Shown: one piece after another, positions 54,477-64,000 of the stretch
Position numbering within the stretch: the first letter of the stretch is position 1
Layout of the letters: every line of letters starts with the position of its first letter
Assembly: GCA_019059635.1 (NCBI GenBank)
Contig: JAGVRJ010000010.1
Span: 312,501 to 376,500, forward strand
DNA length: 64,000 bases
Origin: Proales similis
Taxonomy: Eukaryota; Rotifera; Eurotatoria; Ploima; Proalidae
Direction: 5' to 3'
Program-made: the position numbers and the translations under genes
The notes under the pieces: generated by a model
Databases searched by the model: none
What the model was told of the DNA's origin: nothing
Seen by the model: only the letters and a program-made list of their open reading frames with translations

Positions 54477-55577
54477 TTAGAGGCGCTTGACTTTTTTGTT
54501 TGCGGCCACTTTGGGCTTGGCGGCGGCCTTCTTGCGAACGCTCTTAGAACGCTTGGTCTTGTGCAGGGCATAGTCTTCGTCGCTCTCGTTGCTGAGGGCG
54601 GCCTCGAAGTCATCATCGTTGTCGTCATCGTCATTAAACTCTTGCCCGCTCGACTCGTCTTCTCGTTTCACGCTGCGTCTAGCTCTCGAGCCTCTTGTTT
54701 TCTTCTCCTTCTCGCTGTACTTCTTGGCCAGCTGGTCGAGAAATTTGTCGTTGTCTTTGGCACGCCGCGACAATATGGCCTGTTTGAGGCCATCTTCGTC
54801 CATGTTGTCGATGCCGAGCTCCTTTTTCATCTGCTCCGCCTCTTGGGCCTCTTTCTCGTAGTTGGCTCTGCGCTTTTCTGCTTTCTTCTTCGACTCGCTG
54901 GCGTACGCCTTGAACACGGGCAATTGTTTGCTTTCGATCGCTTCATTCAATATGGAACGGAATCGGGTCTCGTCCTGCATTTGGTCCATAGAGTACATGC
55001 GATCCATAATCTGATTCATGTCACCTTCAAACTCTTTGTACAAACGGCACAGATCGTCTTTTTCTTCGTCCGAGTCGCGGTACTTTTCGAAAAATGCCTG
55101 CAGGTCTTGTTTGTCCACTTTGCCGAACATGTTGCGCCAGTACTGGTCCCAGTCGTTGACCTCACTGGAGGAGAACAGCTCGTCTTCGCCTTCGATCAGG
55201 CCCGTCTCGTCGTACAGCTTTCGCTTCTCCTCGTTGCTAAGCACACTGTACACTTTTCCAATCAGCTGGAACTTGTTCTTGCTCGCCTCTTTGTCGGCCT
55301 CGGCTGCTTTGTCCGGATGGAAGCGCAGCGAGAGCTTGTAGTAGGCTCGCTTTATATCACTTTGGCTGGCCGTCTCCTTTTTGAGATTCATGATTGTGTA
55401 GAGATCCGAAGTTCCGAACAGCGATTCGCACTCGGCAAGCATGCCGCTCTTGGCCTCGTTCATCGAGCTGTTGGTCTCTTCGACCGATTCCGTAGCACTG
55501 GCCATATCTTCGCTTCGCTCGTCGTTCTTGGCGTTTGACTTGCGCGCGTTTGACTTCTTCTTGGCCACTTTGCCCAT
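54477..55577 (-). CDS. DNAJC9: DNAJC9 homologue, J-domain histone chaperone
   Basis: DNAJC9 is a nuclear HSP70 co-chaperone that also binds histones H3-H4. One exon, 366 residues (human 260). About 50 charged Ser-rich residues precede the J domain: DLYTIMNLKKETASQSDIKR, YYKLSLRFHPDKA with the HPD motif, KVYSVLSNEEKRKLYDETG. The DNAJC9-specific middle follows: WDQYWRNMFGKV, FEKYRDSDEEKDDLCRLYKE, GDMNQIMDRMYSM, EAIESKQLPVFKAY. The tail is acidic, then strongly basic (TKRSKSVRKKAAAKPKVAAN), longer than in vertebrates and likely nuclear-targeting. TTTATT near 54298 gives the reverse-strand polyadenylation signal. Confidence 0.93.
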   Translation of the reverse strand: MGKVAKKKSNARKSNAKNDERSEDMASATESVEETNSSMNEAKSGMLAECESLFGTSDLYTIMNLKKETASQSDIKRAYYKLSLRFHPDKAAEADKEASKNKFQLIGKVYSVLSNEEKRKLYDETGLIEGEDELFSSSEVNDWDQYWRNMFGKVDKQDLQAFFEKYRDSDEEKDDLCRLYKEFEGDMNQIMDRMYSMDQMQDETRFRSILNEAIESKQLPVFKAYASESKKKAEKRRANYEKEAQEAEQMKKELGIDNMDEDGLKQAILSRRAKDNDKFLDQLAKKYSEKEKKTRGSRARRSVKREDESSGQEFNDDDDNDDDFEAALSNESDEDYALHKTKRSKSVRKKAAAKPKVAANKKVKRL

Positions 55578-55860
55578 TCTTGACAGAAACCGGCTATGAA
55601 GAGCGAACGGATTAGAGAGAGTGCTTGGAGAGCGAGAAAAGTGAACAACGAATGGCTCAGAGGATCAAGTCCCTGCTCTCACGGTCTGTGCCGGTCTCAA
55701 ATAAAATTTGAAACAAAAAATGCTGCCAATTGGATGCTCAAGATAGTTTATTGAGAAGTATCGACTAAAAAAGCAAACTGCTGTTGAGTTTGACGCTGTT
55801 GAATTCGGTTTCTGGGTGGCTTGTTGGCAGACTGGTTGATTCGATTTGAAGCTGGTTCAT

Positions 55861-56103
<243 letters not shown>

Positions 56104-56628
56104 GGTTTAATAGTTGTAGTCGCGGATCTAAAGCTAAATGACGCAATTAAGTCACTTTAGATGATCGAAGGAGCGGCCGCGTCATCACAGTCGTGTAGAC
56201 ATCAAATCGACCTGTCTAAAGCTCACTTCTCCCTTCATTCAATTTTACATAGCCGATGCGAAGTTTCTAGTCACTTCGGCCATACGAGGTTAACAAATTA
56301 ATGGGATGTGGCGCGCTACACATCGCAATAGACGTAACCTCGGCCTAGACCTGCCCACGTCTGCACTTGCAGCCATCTCAACCTGGCGACCAGTGTTTTG
56401 TCTCATCACGCCTCGAAACCAAGCGGGCATTAGCGCTTGCTAAAAGAATGCGTTGAAACAATGCAGCTGTGGGTCAAAGTCGGCGACTCAATGATTCAGG
56501 TCTGTTTTATTTAAAAGCTGGACCAGCGGCATTTTAATCATTTGGTTCAGGGGTTAGATTTGATGCTTATTAATCTCTCGGCAATTTAGAACAAGTCCAG
56601 GCGGAGTCCAGCTTCTGGTCTATTCTAA
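56104..56628. other. Spacer, SERP1 5' side to NMT 3' side
   Basis: No gene seen. TTTATT at about 56505 is a reverse polyadenylation signal for NMT. Confidence 0.5.
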
Positions 56629-58300
56629 TTACTGAAGCACGAGCGCGACCTGCAGAATGGGTCAATAATGAGTCAAGAGGGTGCAGGCTGCCGGGATCTT
56701 CAAATCTTACTTGATCGGGCTTCATTTCTGGACATTTCCAGTTGTACACGTAATACTGCAGGTTTCCGTCTCCGATGCCGAACTTGAGCGTTTCCAGAAA
56801 ACTCGAATTATCCATCAGATCGAGTGCATTGAACACATCCATTTCGAGCTGTTTTTTTTTTGAAACGATCAGTGTGAGCGCTTGTGATTAGATGGCCGAG
56901 TCGAAACAAAATTACATTGTGAGCGGATATGAGTATGTCGTTCATAAACTCAACGAGAGGCGTCTTGGTGGTCACGTTGTAGAACGAGTAGGCAGCTCGG
57001 AGAGTCTTGTATTTGGGGTTGTGCATGATGGTCGAGTTGAGGTGGTAAAAGCTGCCAAAGTCGGTGACCTGGCCGTTCTGCTCGACAACAAACGAATCGA
57101 CGACGTTCGGTCGAGGCAGGAACCAGTGCTTGAACTCGTCAAGAGTGAACTCGGGCGCCAACGAGAACTTGGCCAAATACTGCAAAAAGTGAATAGGCCG
57201 GTCAGATTAGCACAAGATTGAGAAAGTGCGCAAGTTACATTGACGAGCAGCTTGTGAGCTTGGGCACAATCAGCCTCTTTGAGTTGACGGAAACCAGGCG
57301 TCTTGGGCTGCTCGGCAAGCTTGTAGAGTTTAATGGTGCGCTGCATAGTCATGTTGCGCGGCAGATAGGAGAACTGCACTTCAATGAGCTTCTTCGGATT
57401 CAGCGATCGATGCCAGTAGCGGCACTTGGCCACCGGCGACGGCAGGATGACGCCGGCCGTGTAGACGGCCTGAAAAACGCCGGTCTGGTTGACCCGGCGC
57501 GTGATCTCTTTGATTAGAACGGGCGCCACTCTCTTGGCTCTCAGCTTCTTGTGCACGCACAGATAGTTGATTTCGACCATTTTAACATCCTTCTGATAGA
57601 CTCGAATGTTGGCCGGCACTGCGCTGATGAAGCCGACCAGCTTGCTGTTTTTAATGACCCTCACGCCAACGTGCCAGTTCTTGAGCCAGCCGGAGGGCTG
57701 CAGCGCCCATCGCAGAAATTCGGGACTGTAGTCAAATCGGAACATGTTGTCGTCGTCCTCTACATAGTTCTCGTTCAACAGAGTGTAGAGCTCGAGCAGC
57801 TGGTCTTTGTTGTTGAGATCGAGCTCGTCCCATTTGAAACCGTCCGGCAACGAGTACGGGTCTGATTTGATCTCTGAGACGGGCTTGTTCGGCTCGATCG
57901 GCTCGTTGGTGTGGGTCGGAATCTGTGCGCCTAGTTTCGGCACGGGCTGAGTCTCCCAGAACTTCCATTCGCTTTTTCCTTGAAGCTCGTTCTCGTTCTT
58001 TGGCGCGTTTCGATTCAGAACCATGTTCTTGAGTCCGAGCAGCTTTTTTATGTCCTTCAGTCAGAACGAATTAGTCTGGATGTGCGAGCAGCACGCGTCC
58101 ATCTTTATCGGCTTGCCTCTGCTTCATTGACTTTGGCCGATTTGGCATCCTCAGCGTTTGCCTGCGCACTTGCTGCCTTTTGATCTTTCTCGTTCTGTTG
58201 ACTTGAAGCAGGCCGGATTATATAAAATGCGATTTAAGGTTGCCCATTGCTATACCGACCTTTTCTCGCTCTTTTTCTCCTTCGAGTCTTTCGAATCCAT
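56629..58300 (-). CDS. NMT1: Glycylpeptide N-tetradecanoyltransferase (N-myristoyltransferase), six exons
   Basis: NMT attaches myristate to N-terminal Gly of target proteins. Exons 58260-58300, 58117-58201, 57239-58054, 56916-57179, 56711-56848 and 56629-56649 total 455 codons in phase, 454 residues (human NMT1 496). A Lys/Glu/Ala-rich N-terminus (ribosome-binding in the family) leads to [122 protein letters not shown], and the catalytic C-terminus VALVLQ (VGLVLQ in human). The terminal carboxylate of this last residue is the catalytic base in the family and here sits in a seven-codon exon. Intron 2 seems to use a GC donor (GCAGAG|GCAAGC). Head-to-head with RANGRF. Confidence 0.95.
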
Positions 58301-58668
58301 TTTCAAACTCCTAAAAAAATGTCGTTTCGCCTTTGACGCTGGTTCTAAATGTCGCTTCTAAAGCAGAGAGCAACTGACAAACAGATATAGAGAGTTGATA
58401 GAAGCCGAGCTGACCGCCTCTACAAGGTCGCGCAGGTTCGCGCTTGACCTATCCGAGCAGTCAAGCCTGACGGGTGTACATGCGCCTGTGTTGAGCTTAG
58501 ACTGCATTTATGCTTGAGGCAAGCTATTTATTGCATGCGGCCTGTATGCACGAGCTTAACGAGCGTAGACGACAATTTTTGTGTCAATTCACTCTTTGCG
58601 GCCGCTCGTTGTTATTTATAATCACAAACAGCGATTTACAAGGAAGCATTTTGACAGTTCGCTTTAGA
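58301..58668. other. Divergent promoter region NMT/RANGRF
   Basis: 368 bp between the two start codons. No coding exon seen. Confidence 0.5.
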
Positions 58669-59541
58669 ATGAGCCTAATTAGCAAGAAGCTATTCGGTGG
58701 AGCGATCACCGCCCGTTTGCCTCAGGACGTGTGTGACATCAGGTCAGGCCTTGTCTTCGCGCTCTACTTTCTTTAGGCCTATGAAGGGCTAACACTGCGC
58801 TTAAGCGAAGTGAGACAAGTCCCTGACAACCAGGAAGTGTTTGCTCACTCGTCAAGCGACCAGAGCATCATATTCGAGATTTTAGAAATCACAAATGGAA
58901 TGACGGACGAAGAGGCCGCTCAGTAATCAACCTCCTTGAGACAGCCTCTTCTCTTTGCCTTATCGGCTCGAACGCTTTAGGTATCAGTTCAAAGAGCTCA
59001 ACCCAGAGGCCAGCGGTCGAGTCGAACAGCTCAAGCGACTTAGCCTCAATCTGCCCGAGTAATATCTTCACTCTGGGGGGTCTATTTCCATGAATTCACG
59101 TTTGATTTGCCACAGTTGCGAGGCCGCTCTTTACCTGACCGGCCAGCAAATGATGGCCAAGTACAAAGAAGTTGCGCAGAATCTGGTCAAAGTTCACATG
59201 GTCCTTTTGCGATACCCAAAGTACTCGACAGACATTCTGATTTCGTTCAACGATCCACTTCAAATCAAGTAATGCTTTGCGTGTCTTGGATTTAGGACCA
59301 CTCCTCTTTGAGACTGTCTGTCTGTCTGTCTCTCTCCCTTCCATGCCTCTCTCTCTCTCTCTCTCTATTCTGCCTGTTGGTCTGGCTGCCTCATAATTAT
59401 TTTACCTGTTTAAGTCCACAGAGCAGCAGCTTTACGGCGACAAAGAGCGAGAACATGAAAACGCACTGGAACGAGCAGCAGTTTTTCGACCTGATCAACT
59501 CATTTCAAATTCAAGACTATGACTTGTTTGGCTCAAGCTAA
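58669..59541 (+). CDS. RANGRF: RANGRF / MOG1 homologue, five exons
   Basis: MOG1 binds Ran and helps release its nucleotide; in vertebrates it also aids trafficking of the cardiac sodium channel. Exons 58669-58742, 58806-58922, 58981-59058, 59116-59268 and 59415-59541 total 183 codons in phase, 182 residues (human 186). It has KKLFGGAITARLPQDVCDIS, EVRQVPDNQEVFAHSSSDQS (the family core, PVPDNQEVF in human), IIFEILEI, CEAALYLTGQQMMAKYK, YPKYSTDILISFNDPL and a C-terminal WNEQQFFDLINSFQIQDYDL, then FGSS. The last intron (146 bp) contains a (CT)n tract. Every exon is short and each matches the vertebrate order. Confidence 0.93.
59347..59367. repeat. (CT)n tract in RANGRF intron 4
   Basis: CT run inside the last intron of RANGRF, the longest intron of that gene. 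Confidence 0.85.
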
Positions 59542-59836
59542 TAATTGACATTGAGAATGAAACTTACGTTACATAAATTGTGAAATAGAGATAAGCTCAT
59601 GTGCAAATAAGATTATTATCTGACTAGTCGCCGTTTTTCTCTCTCTCTCACTGTCTCTTTATGCTTTTCTCTGCTCGAACGCTCAGTGAGTTTGTCCTTT
59701 TATTTGCTGTCTTCTGACATTAATACTCACTCAGAGACATACACCTTACCAAGTCGCGTACACACACACACAGAAAAAATAAACTCAGGTGCAATCAAAC
59801 GAGCCAAGATTAGGACAGAAATTGGAAAAAATTAGA

Positions 59837-61186
59837 ATGAGCGTTTCGAGAGAAGCGGTCTCTCAATACGAGCGGCCCAGTGCGGCCAGGTCGCCAGCCC
59901 AGACACACAACAACTCGGCCAAGTCATCGAGCAAATTTCAACTGGACGCCTGGCTGGTCGTGTTCGCCTCTTTACTTGTCTATTTCATTGCGGACGGAGT
60001 TTCGCTCTCGTTCGGCATATTTGTGCGCGAGTTCATTCAATACTTTGACCGGCAAGGGCAAGAGAGCAGCGTCTTCTTGACCATCGGGCTTCTTCAGGCC
60101 GTTCCTCTTCTACTGTCTCCGCTGGTCTGCAGCATGATTGAGAAATTCGGCTGTAGACCGGTCGCTCTGCTCGGTTCTCTTCTCATCTTCGTCAGCTTTA
60201 TTCTCACCCGGTTCGCTGTTTCCTCATTGCTCGGCCTCAATCTGGTAATGGGCATTCTCTGCTCGGCCGGACTCGCAATGCTCTACATTCCGGCCTATCT
60301 TATAATTCCGATGTATTTCACGGCGCATCGAGCGCTCGCCACTGGCATTGCAGTCTCAGGCTCTGGCCTGGGTCTCTTCTTTCTGTCGCCGATCAGTGAG
60401 CTGCTAATAGCGCGCTATGGCACCATGAATGCTTGCTTCCTATTTGCGGCCATCTGCTCACATACGTTTGTTTCAGCGTTACTCTTCCGAGAGCCGGCCA
60501 ATTCGGTCGAGCCTCAATGCAAAACCGATCGTACTGTGCTACAGCGCTCGTTTGCTTCAAGAACTGTTCACGTTTTCAGCAATCGCCAGTTTGTCCTGGT
60601 CAACATTTCGTACTTTTTACTCTCGTTCGTAGTGATCACTCCATACAACTTCCTGCCGAGCCACGTGAGTCTGAGCAGCTTGCAAGATCCGGCCTCTGTG
60701 TCCATCTCGCTTCTGGGCCTATCCACTCTGGCCGGACAAGTTCTCATCGGATTCTTGGCCGATCACATGCGCTCGCTTAACTGGCTGCTCTACTCAGTTT
60801 GCATAATCCTAGCAGGTTTCATCACGTGCCTGGTGCCTCTGGTCGGTCACATTTGGCCGCTGTATGCCTACTCGGTGGCTTACGGTTTCTTGACAAGTGT
60901 CAATTACGTTCTGCAGTCGACCCTGGTTATCGAATCTCTGGGCACCGAAGATCTCACGCACGCTTTCGGCTGTCTGCAGCTGGTCCAGGGCGTATCCACT
61001 CTCTCGGGAACGCCTATGCTCAGCTGGATCAAAGAGCACACTGGTGCCTACGAGCTCGTGTTTGTTGTCAGCGGCCTGGTTATGCTCGTTTCTGGAGCGG
61101 TCGTTCTCCTCTGGCCCGTCAGATTCGTCAGGCAAAAGAAAAGAGCGGCCAACTGTCCCATTGAACTTCAAACCCAGATCGAATAA
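59837..61186 (+). CDS. SLC16-like major facilitator (monocarboxylate transporter family)
   Basis: A 449-residue, 12-helix MFS transporter in one coding exon. The first helix, LDAWLVVFASLLVYFIADGV then SLSFGIFVREFIQYF, carries the SLC16 entry motif in relaxed form (D-x-W-x-V-V...F-x-x-DG...S-F-G-I-F). The loop 2-3 element is EKFGCRPVALLGSLL. A hydrophilic central loop (SVEPQCKTDRTVLQ) splits two six-helix halves, and TM8-9 has TLAGQVLIGFLADH. I start at the ATG at 59837: upstream in frame there is only an AG splice acceptor at 59788, so a 5' UTR intron is likely. The substrate cannot be told from sequence; SLC16 members carry lactate, thyroid hormone, aromatic amino acids or others. AATAAA near 61266. 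Confidence 0.85.
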   Translation: MSVSREAVSQYERPSAARSPAQTHNNSAKSSSKFQLDAWLVVFASLLVYFIADGVSLSFGIFVREFIQYFDRQGQESSVFLTIGLLQAVPLLLSPLVCSMIEKFGCRPVALLGSLLIFVSFILTRFAVSSLLGLNLVMGILCSAGLAMLYIPAYLIIPMYFTAHRALATGIAVSGSGLGLFFLSPISELLIARYGTMNACFLFAAICSHTFVSALLFREPANSVEPQCKTDRTVLQRSFASRTVHVFSNRQFVLVNISYFLLSFVVITPYNFLPSHVSLSSLQDPASVSISLLGLSTLAGQVLIGFLADHMRSLNWLLYSVCIILAGFITCLVPLVGHIWPLYAYSVAYGFLTSVNYVLQSTLVIESLGTEDLTHAFGCLQLVQGVSTLSGTPMLSWIKEHTGAYELVFVVSGLVMLVSGAVVLLWPVRFVRQKKRAANCPIELQTQIE

Positions 61187-61553
61187 AAACAAAACCTCTG
61201 CAAGCAACAAGACACAAGTCTGGATTGAAAAATAATTATTTTTTTTTTTGGTTACAACATTGAAAAATAAATCTGCTCGATCATTGTTTGATGCTGTTTG
61301 TGGTTATTTTTTTTCAGATTGGTTAAGATGTTGAACAAAAGCCATAGAAAGGATTGTTGAAAGATCCATAAGAGAAGTCTCACTCAAGCAACAAGGAAAA
61401 TAGAGAAAGAAGGAGATTAGATAGAAGAAAGAAGAATAAATAAATCAATCAATCAAAAGGCTTCTCATCATACTCATTCTCTCAATCAATATAAATCAGT
61501 CTATTGAAGTTGAATCATTTTGGATGAAAAAAAAGGGGGAGGAACTGTTCGGC
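61187..61553. other. Convergent 3' region
   Basis: A/T-rich 3' ends of the SLC16-like gene and the allatostatin-C-like gene. AATAAA near 61266 (+) and a GAAATAAATC-type stretch near 61440. Confidence 0.45.
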
Positions 61554-61915
61554 TCAGAGTGAGGTGTTCATGAGCATGATTCGAAGAATCACAGCGCAGC
61601 TTTTGTCAGATCCTTGACGACAGTCACGAATGAGCTCCTCGAGCTCCTGCTCGTACTTGAGCTCTTTGGCCAACTGTTGATAGTCCTCGCTTGCACTGGC
61701 CAAGTCCTCTTGGGCCAATTGGCTTGATCGCTTTCCGTAGCAAGAGACTGGATTGCCTTGGCATTTCAAAATGATGCCTCGCTTTGACTTGAAGAAGAAA
61801 TTAGGACGGGCATACTGGCGCAATCCGCAAAACTTACTGGCTGAGCATCGCTGGTGCCAGTCAATGAGGCGAGCGCCACAAGGACGATAAACGCAAACAT
61901 AACCTGCTTGTTCAT
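61554..61915 (-). CDS. Allatostatin-C/somatostatin-like neuropeptide precursor, 103 aa
   Basis: Exons 61838-61915 and 61554-61787 (50-bp intron), 104 codons in phase. The signal peptide MNKQVMFAFIVLVALASL runs to TSDA, then QPSKR, then GIILKCQGNPVSCYGKR. The peptide between the dibasic sites fits the allatostatin-C pattern C-x2-N-P-(I/V)-S-C-(F/Y), where the two Cys form a ring. Gly before KR predicts an amidated C-terminus. The remaining 63 residues are an acidic, helical spacer with two more Cys (DCRQGSDKSC) and no further dibasic peptide. The mature peptide sits right after the signal peptide, not at the C-terminus as in insect AST-C precursors. A TATAAATG box is at 62033-62040. Confidence 0.8.
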
Positions 61916-62032
61916 ATTGTTGAGAGCTGTCCAACGAGTGAGACGGTCTAAATTTGACTGAAACTCGAATGAGCGCAAAGTAGAAAAAAAATGAATCGAG
62001 AAGTGAGTGGAAAATTGCGACTCGCTCGGGCG

Positions 62033-62040
62033 CATTTATA
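62033..62040 (-). promoter_or_regulatory. TATA box of the allatostatin-C-like gene
   Basis: Reverse strand TATAAATG, about 120 bases upstream of the ATG at 61915. Confidence 0.55.
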
Positions 62041-64000
62041 TGATGCGTCAACAGCCCACTCTGTTGATTGATTGCGATCGGTAATTCGATTAAAGGGCAC
62101 ACTTCCGTTTCGTAGAGGCGTACAAATATTCATACATATGGGCGTATGTTTTATCATTTTACTTGTGTTGGCGATATAATTTGATTTTTCAGTCAAAAAT
62201 GGACCGGAGCGCGATTAGATTAGCGGGCATCAGCATCAGCCAACGCATTCAAAAAGAGCCTAATTGCTTGGAGCTGGGTCCAATAGGCAGAGCAAGAGAA
62301 TGCAGCTCAAACGCACACTGAAAGAGATATGGAAAAGAATCGGAGACAAGGAAGCAGAGCTGACTGTTTCGGCTCGCACGCAAGCACCTAAATGACAGAG
62401 CAAATATTTGAGCTTCAATATTCAAAATGGCTGATAATTTCGCTTCCAGCAAACACCAGGCTCTGTTGGTTCTTAAACGCAATCCGCAGTTGCGTAGTAC
62501 GAGCCTATCTCGGCCAAGCTCTCCCCTCTATCCCCGTTGTCGCCAACTCTTCCTCCCTCTCTGTCTGTCTGTCGGTCTAGGTCTCACTTGTGTCGTCTCT
62601 GAAATGACTCAACACACACACACACGTTCTGATAAGCGAAGGCATCTCTGTTGTATGAATCCCTGTTTGACTGCTGATGTGTACGCCTACAGGCAACTTA
62701 TATGGCGAGTGTGTGATTGACGTTCGCTGTTCGTCATGCGAATACTTTCAAACCGCAGGCCGATTCCACTGGGACTTTTCACTTCTCAAGTTTATCATCT
62801 TCTTTTCAGCTTGGGGCACAACTCAGATTCTATTTTTCATGTTCTCAGTTTTCTTCCGCAAAGGTGTTCGGATAAAGTGTCCTGAGCGGAGTCAGTTCAT
62901 CAAAGGAACTTGTTTCTCTTTCTTCTTCTTTTCAATTAGGCTCATTTGGTGGATCCTGTTATTCTGCCGATCCTGTAGCGTGTCGAATTGCAAATGCCAA
63001 ATCAATAAAAGAGCACTTGAATTGGAAATCCAAGAAATTCGAGTGCTGATAGGAAAGCAGCGAGCTGGAGGGCAGTTTGATTTAATGAGCTTCGATTTGC
63101 ACTCGCCATTTCGAATCTGTGTCTCAACTTGAGCGAAATATAAAAGAGTTATGAACTAAATAAAGAGCGCCGAATTAATTTGCCCCGCTGATTGATACCG
63201 TTAGGCATTCAAAAGAAGGCGGCCGAACTGTCTTGGAAAAGACGCGCTAATGAAACGGAGGGTTGAAGAAAATTTGCAGGTTCGACTCGAGGCTAGACTA
63301 GCTCAGCACCTGTGCTCGTTCTATTCACTTGCTCGGAGCTTGCCCACCGGTTGTGTTAACTGGCGTCTCACTTGACTTGCGGGCAGGACATTTATTCAAT
63401 AAGCCAATTAATATATTCTTGCCCTTCTATTTGCCTCCTCTCTCTCTCGAGCATCTAATTTAAATTCTTTTTCGCCCTCGGCCCTTCTCTCCCTGTGATT
63501 AAGAGTCTCTTTCAAGTTCGGACCGATCTAATCTCGGCATTTAATTGCCACCGTCTCGGCTTGAATCGTAAAATCCAAATTCGGTTTTTAGGTGACGAAG
63601 CGCGCCTCAAATTCGTCACAATTGGCGCACACTTCGCTCGGAGCAGTTCCGGCCAGTGAGCGATTAGACTGTTTTAAGAAAACAAGAGCCATTTGAGTGC
63701 TTCGGATGCATTTCCGGCGAGCACAACAGGTTGCAATTTCTGCTCGTGAATGTTTTTACAGCTCCATATTCATTAAATTGATGCTTGACATGAGAAAAAT
63801 CACATAATTCACTCTCAAGCATTCGAGCAAGCACAGCCTTGGCATAAAGGTTTGACGTGTGCACGGTTAACGACGCGTTATTATTAGCCTTTTTGCCTAG
63901 AAACATCGATCGAACGCGTTGCATCCATTTCGCTTCTTTTTGTTTGAGTTCTAATGATTCAAGTTTGACGATATTGTGCATTTTTACGGTGAACGAGCCC
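62041..64000. other. Unresolved region at the right edge
   Basis: Possible exons on + near 62427-62489 (MADNFASSKHQALLVLKRNP), 62692-62760 (NLYGECVIDVRCSSCEYFQ) and 62941-63046 (SFGGSCYSADPVACRIANAK, ending FEC) have Cys-rich content and nearby AG acceptors, but I could not join them into one convincing protein. The long frame 62677-63132 reads through likely pyrimidine tracts. A reverse frame at 63664-63981 has no recognisable motif. Confidence 0.25.

Noticed and set aside
54561-55538. Long forward-strand open frame opposite DNAJC9
   Set aside because: It is the antisense shadow of a codon-biased gene; no domain, only hydrophobic low-complexity translation.
58217-58225. TATATAAAA as a TATA box for RANGRF
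   Set aside because: It lies inside the first intron of NMT and 450 bases from the RANGRF start, so I cannot support it as the promoter.

Overview
This is nuclear DNA of an animal. Genes are split by short GT-AG introns (most that I placed by eye are 54-65 bp), use spliced eukaryotic reading frames, have AATAAA or ATTAAA signals, and include four Pol III tRNA-Ala genes. Gene content is metazoan: a biogenic-amine-type GPCR, an adhesion GPCR, androglobin, neuropeptide precursors, muscle LIM proteins. A chitin synthase carrying an N-terminal myosin motor points to a spiralian/lophotrochozoan with a compact genome. I cannot name the species. Splice coordinates are read by eye and may be off by 1-2 bases.

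Layout. 1-1827: 3' part of a coiled-coil adenylate kinase. 2.1-3.5 kb: divergent aminergic GPCR (-). 4.3-6.6 kb: two ferritin-like paralogues (-) whose ferroxidase centre is lost. 6.9-8.2 kb: a six-exon gene resembling the N-terminus of KATNIP (-). 9.0-12.8 kb: F-box/LRR protein, nine exons (+). 12.9-15.2 kb: RECQL1-type helicase (-). 15.4-16.3 kb: unrecognised type I membrane protein (+). 17.2-24.9 kb: androglobin with three candidate alternative first exons (+). 25.1-31.5 kb: 2139-residue adhesion GPCR, ADGRV1-like, one exon (+). 32.3-34.3 kb: two adjacent small precursors sharing an R-x-IFI-amide peptide (+). 34.7-42.1 kb: myosin-chitin synthase (-). 42.5-43.5 kb: CCDC92-like (-). 43.9-45.0 kb: Cys-rich secreted protein (-). 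45.2-46.1 kb: four tRNA-Ala genes. 46.2-46.6 and 47.9-49.0 kb: one-LIM and two-LIM proteins (-). 50.0-50.9 kb: GID8 (-). 51.3-53.2 kb: AIFM3 (-). 53.8-54.1 kb: COPS9 (+). 54.5-55.6 kb: DNAJC9 (-). 55.9-56.1 kb: SERP1/RAMP4 (-). 56.6-58.3 kb: N-myristoyltransferase (-). 58.7-59.5 kb: RANGRF/MOG1 (+). 59.8-61.2 kb: SLC16-like transporter (+). 61.6-61.9 kb: allatostatin-C-like precursor (-). The last 2 kb are unresolved.

The genes do not form a single pathway. The shared themes are dense packing, with several head-to-head pairs (RECQL/membrane protein, AIFM3/COPS9, NMT/RANGRF); TATAAAT-type core promoters in front of small secreted or ferritin-like genes; and signalling genes (two GPCRs, three peptide precursors). 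The most novel-looking items are the IFI-amide precursor pair, the ferroxidase-dead ferritin pair, and the three phase-matched first exons of androglobin.
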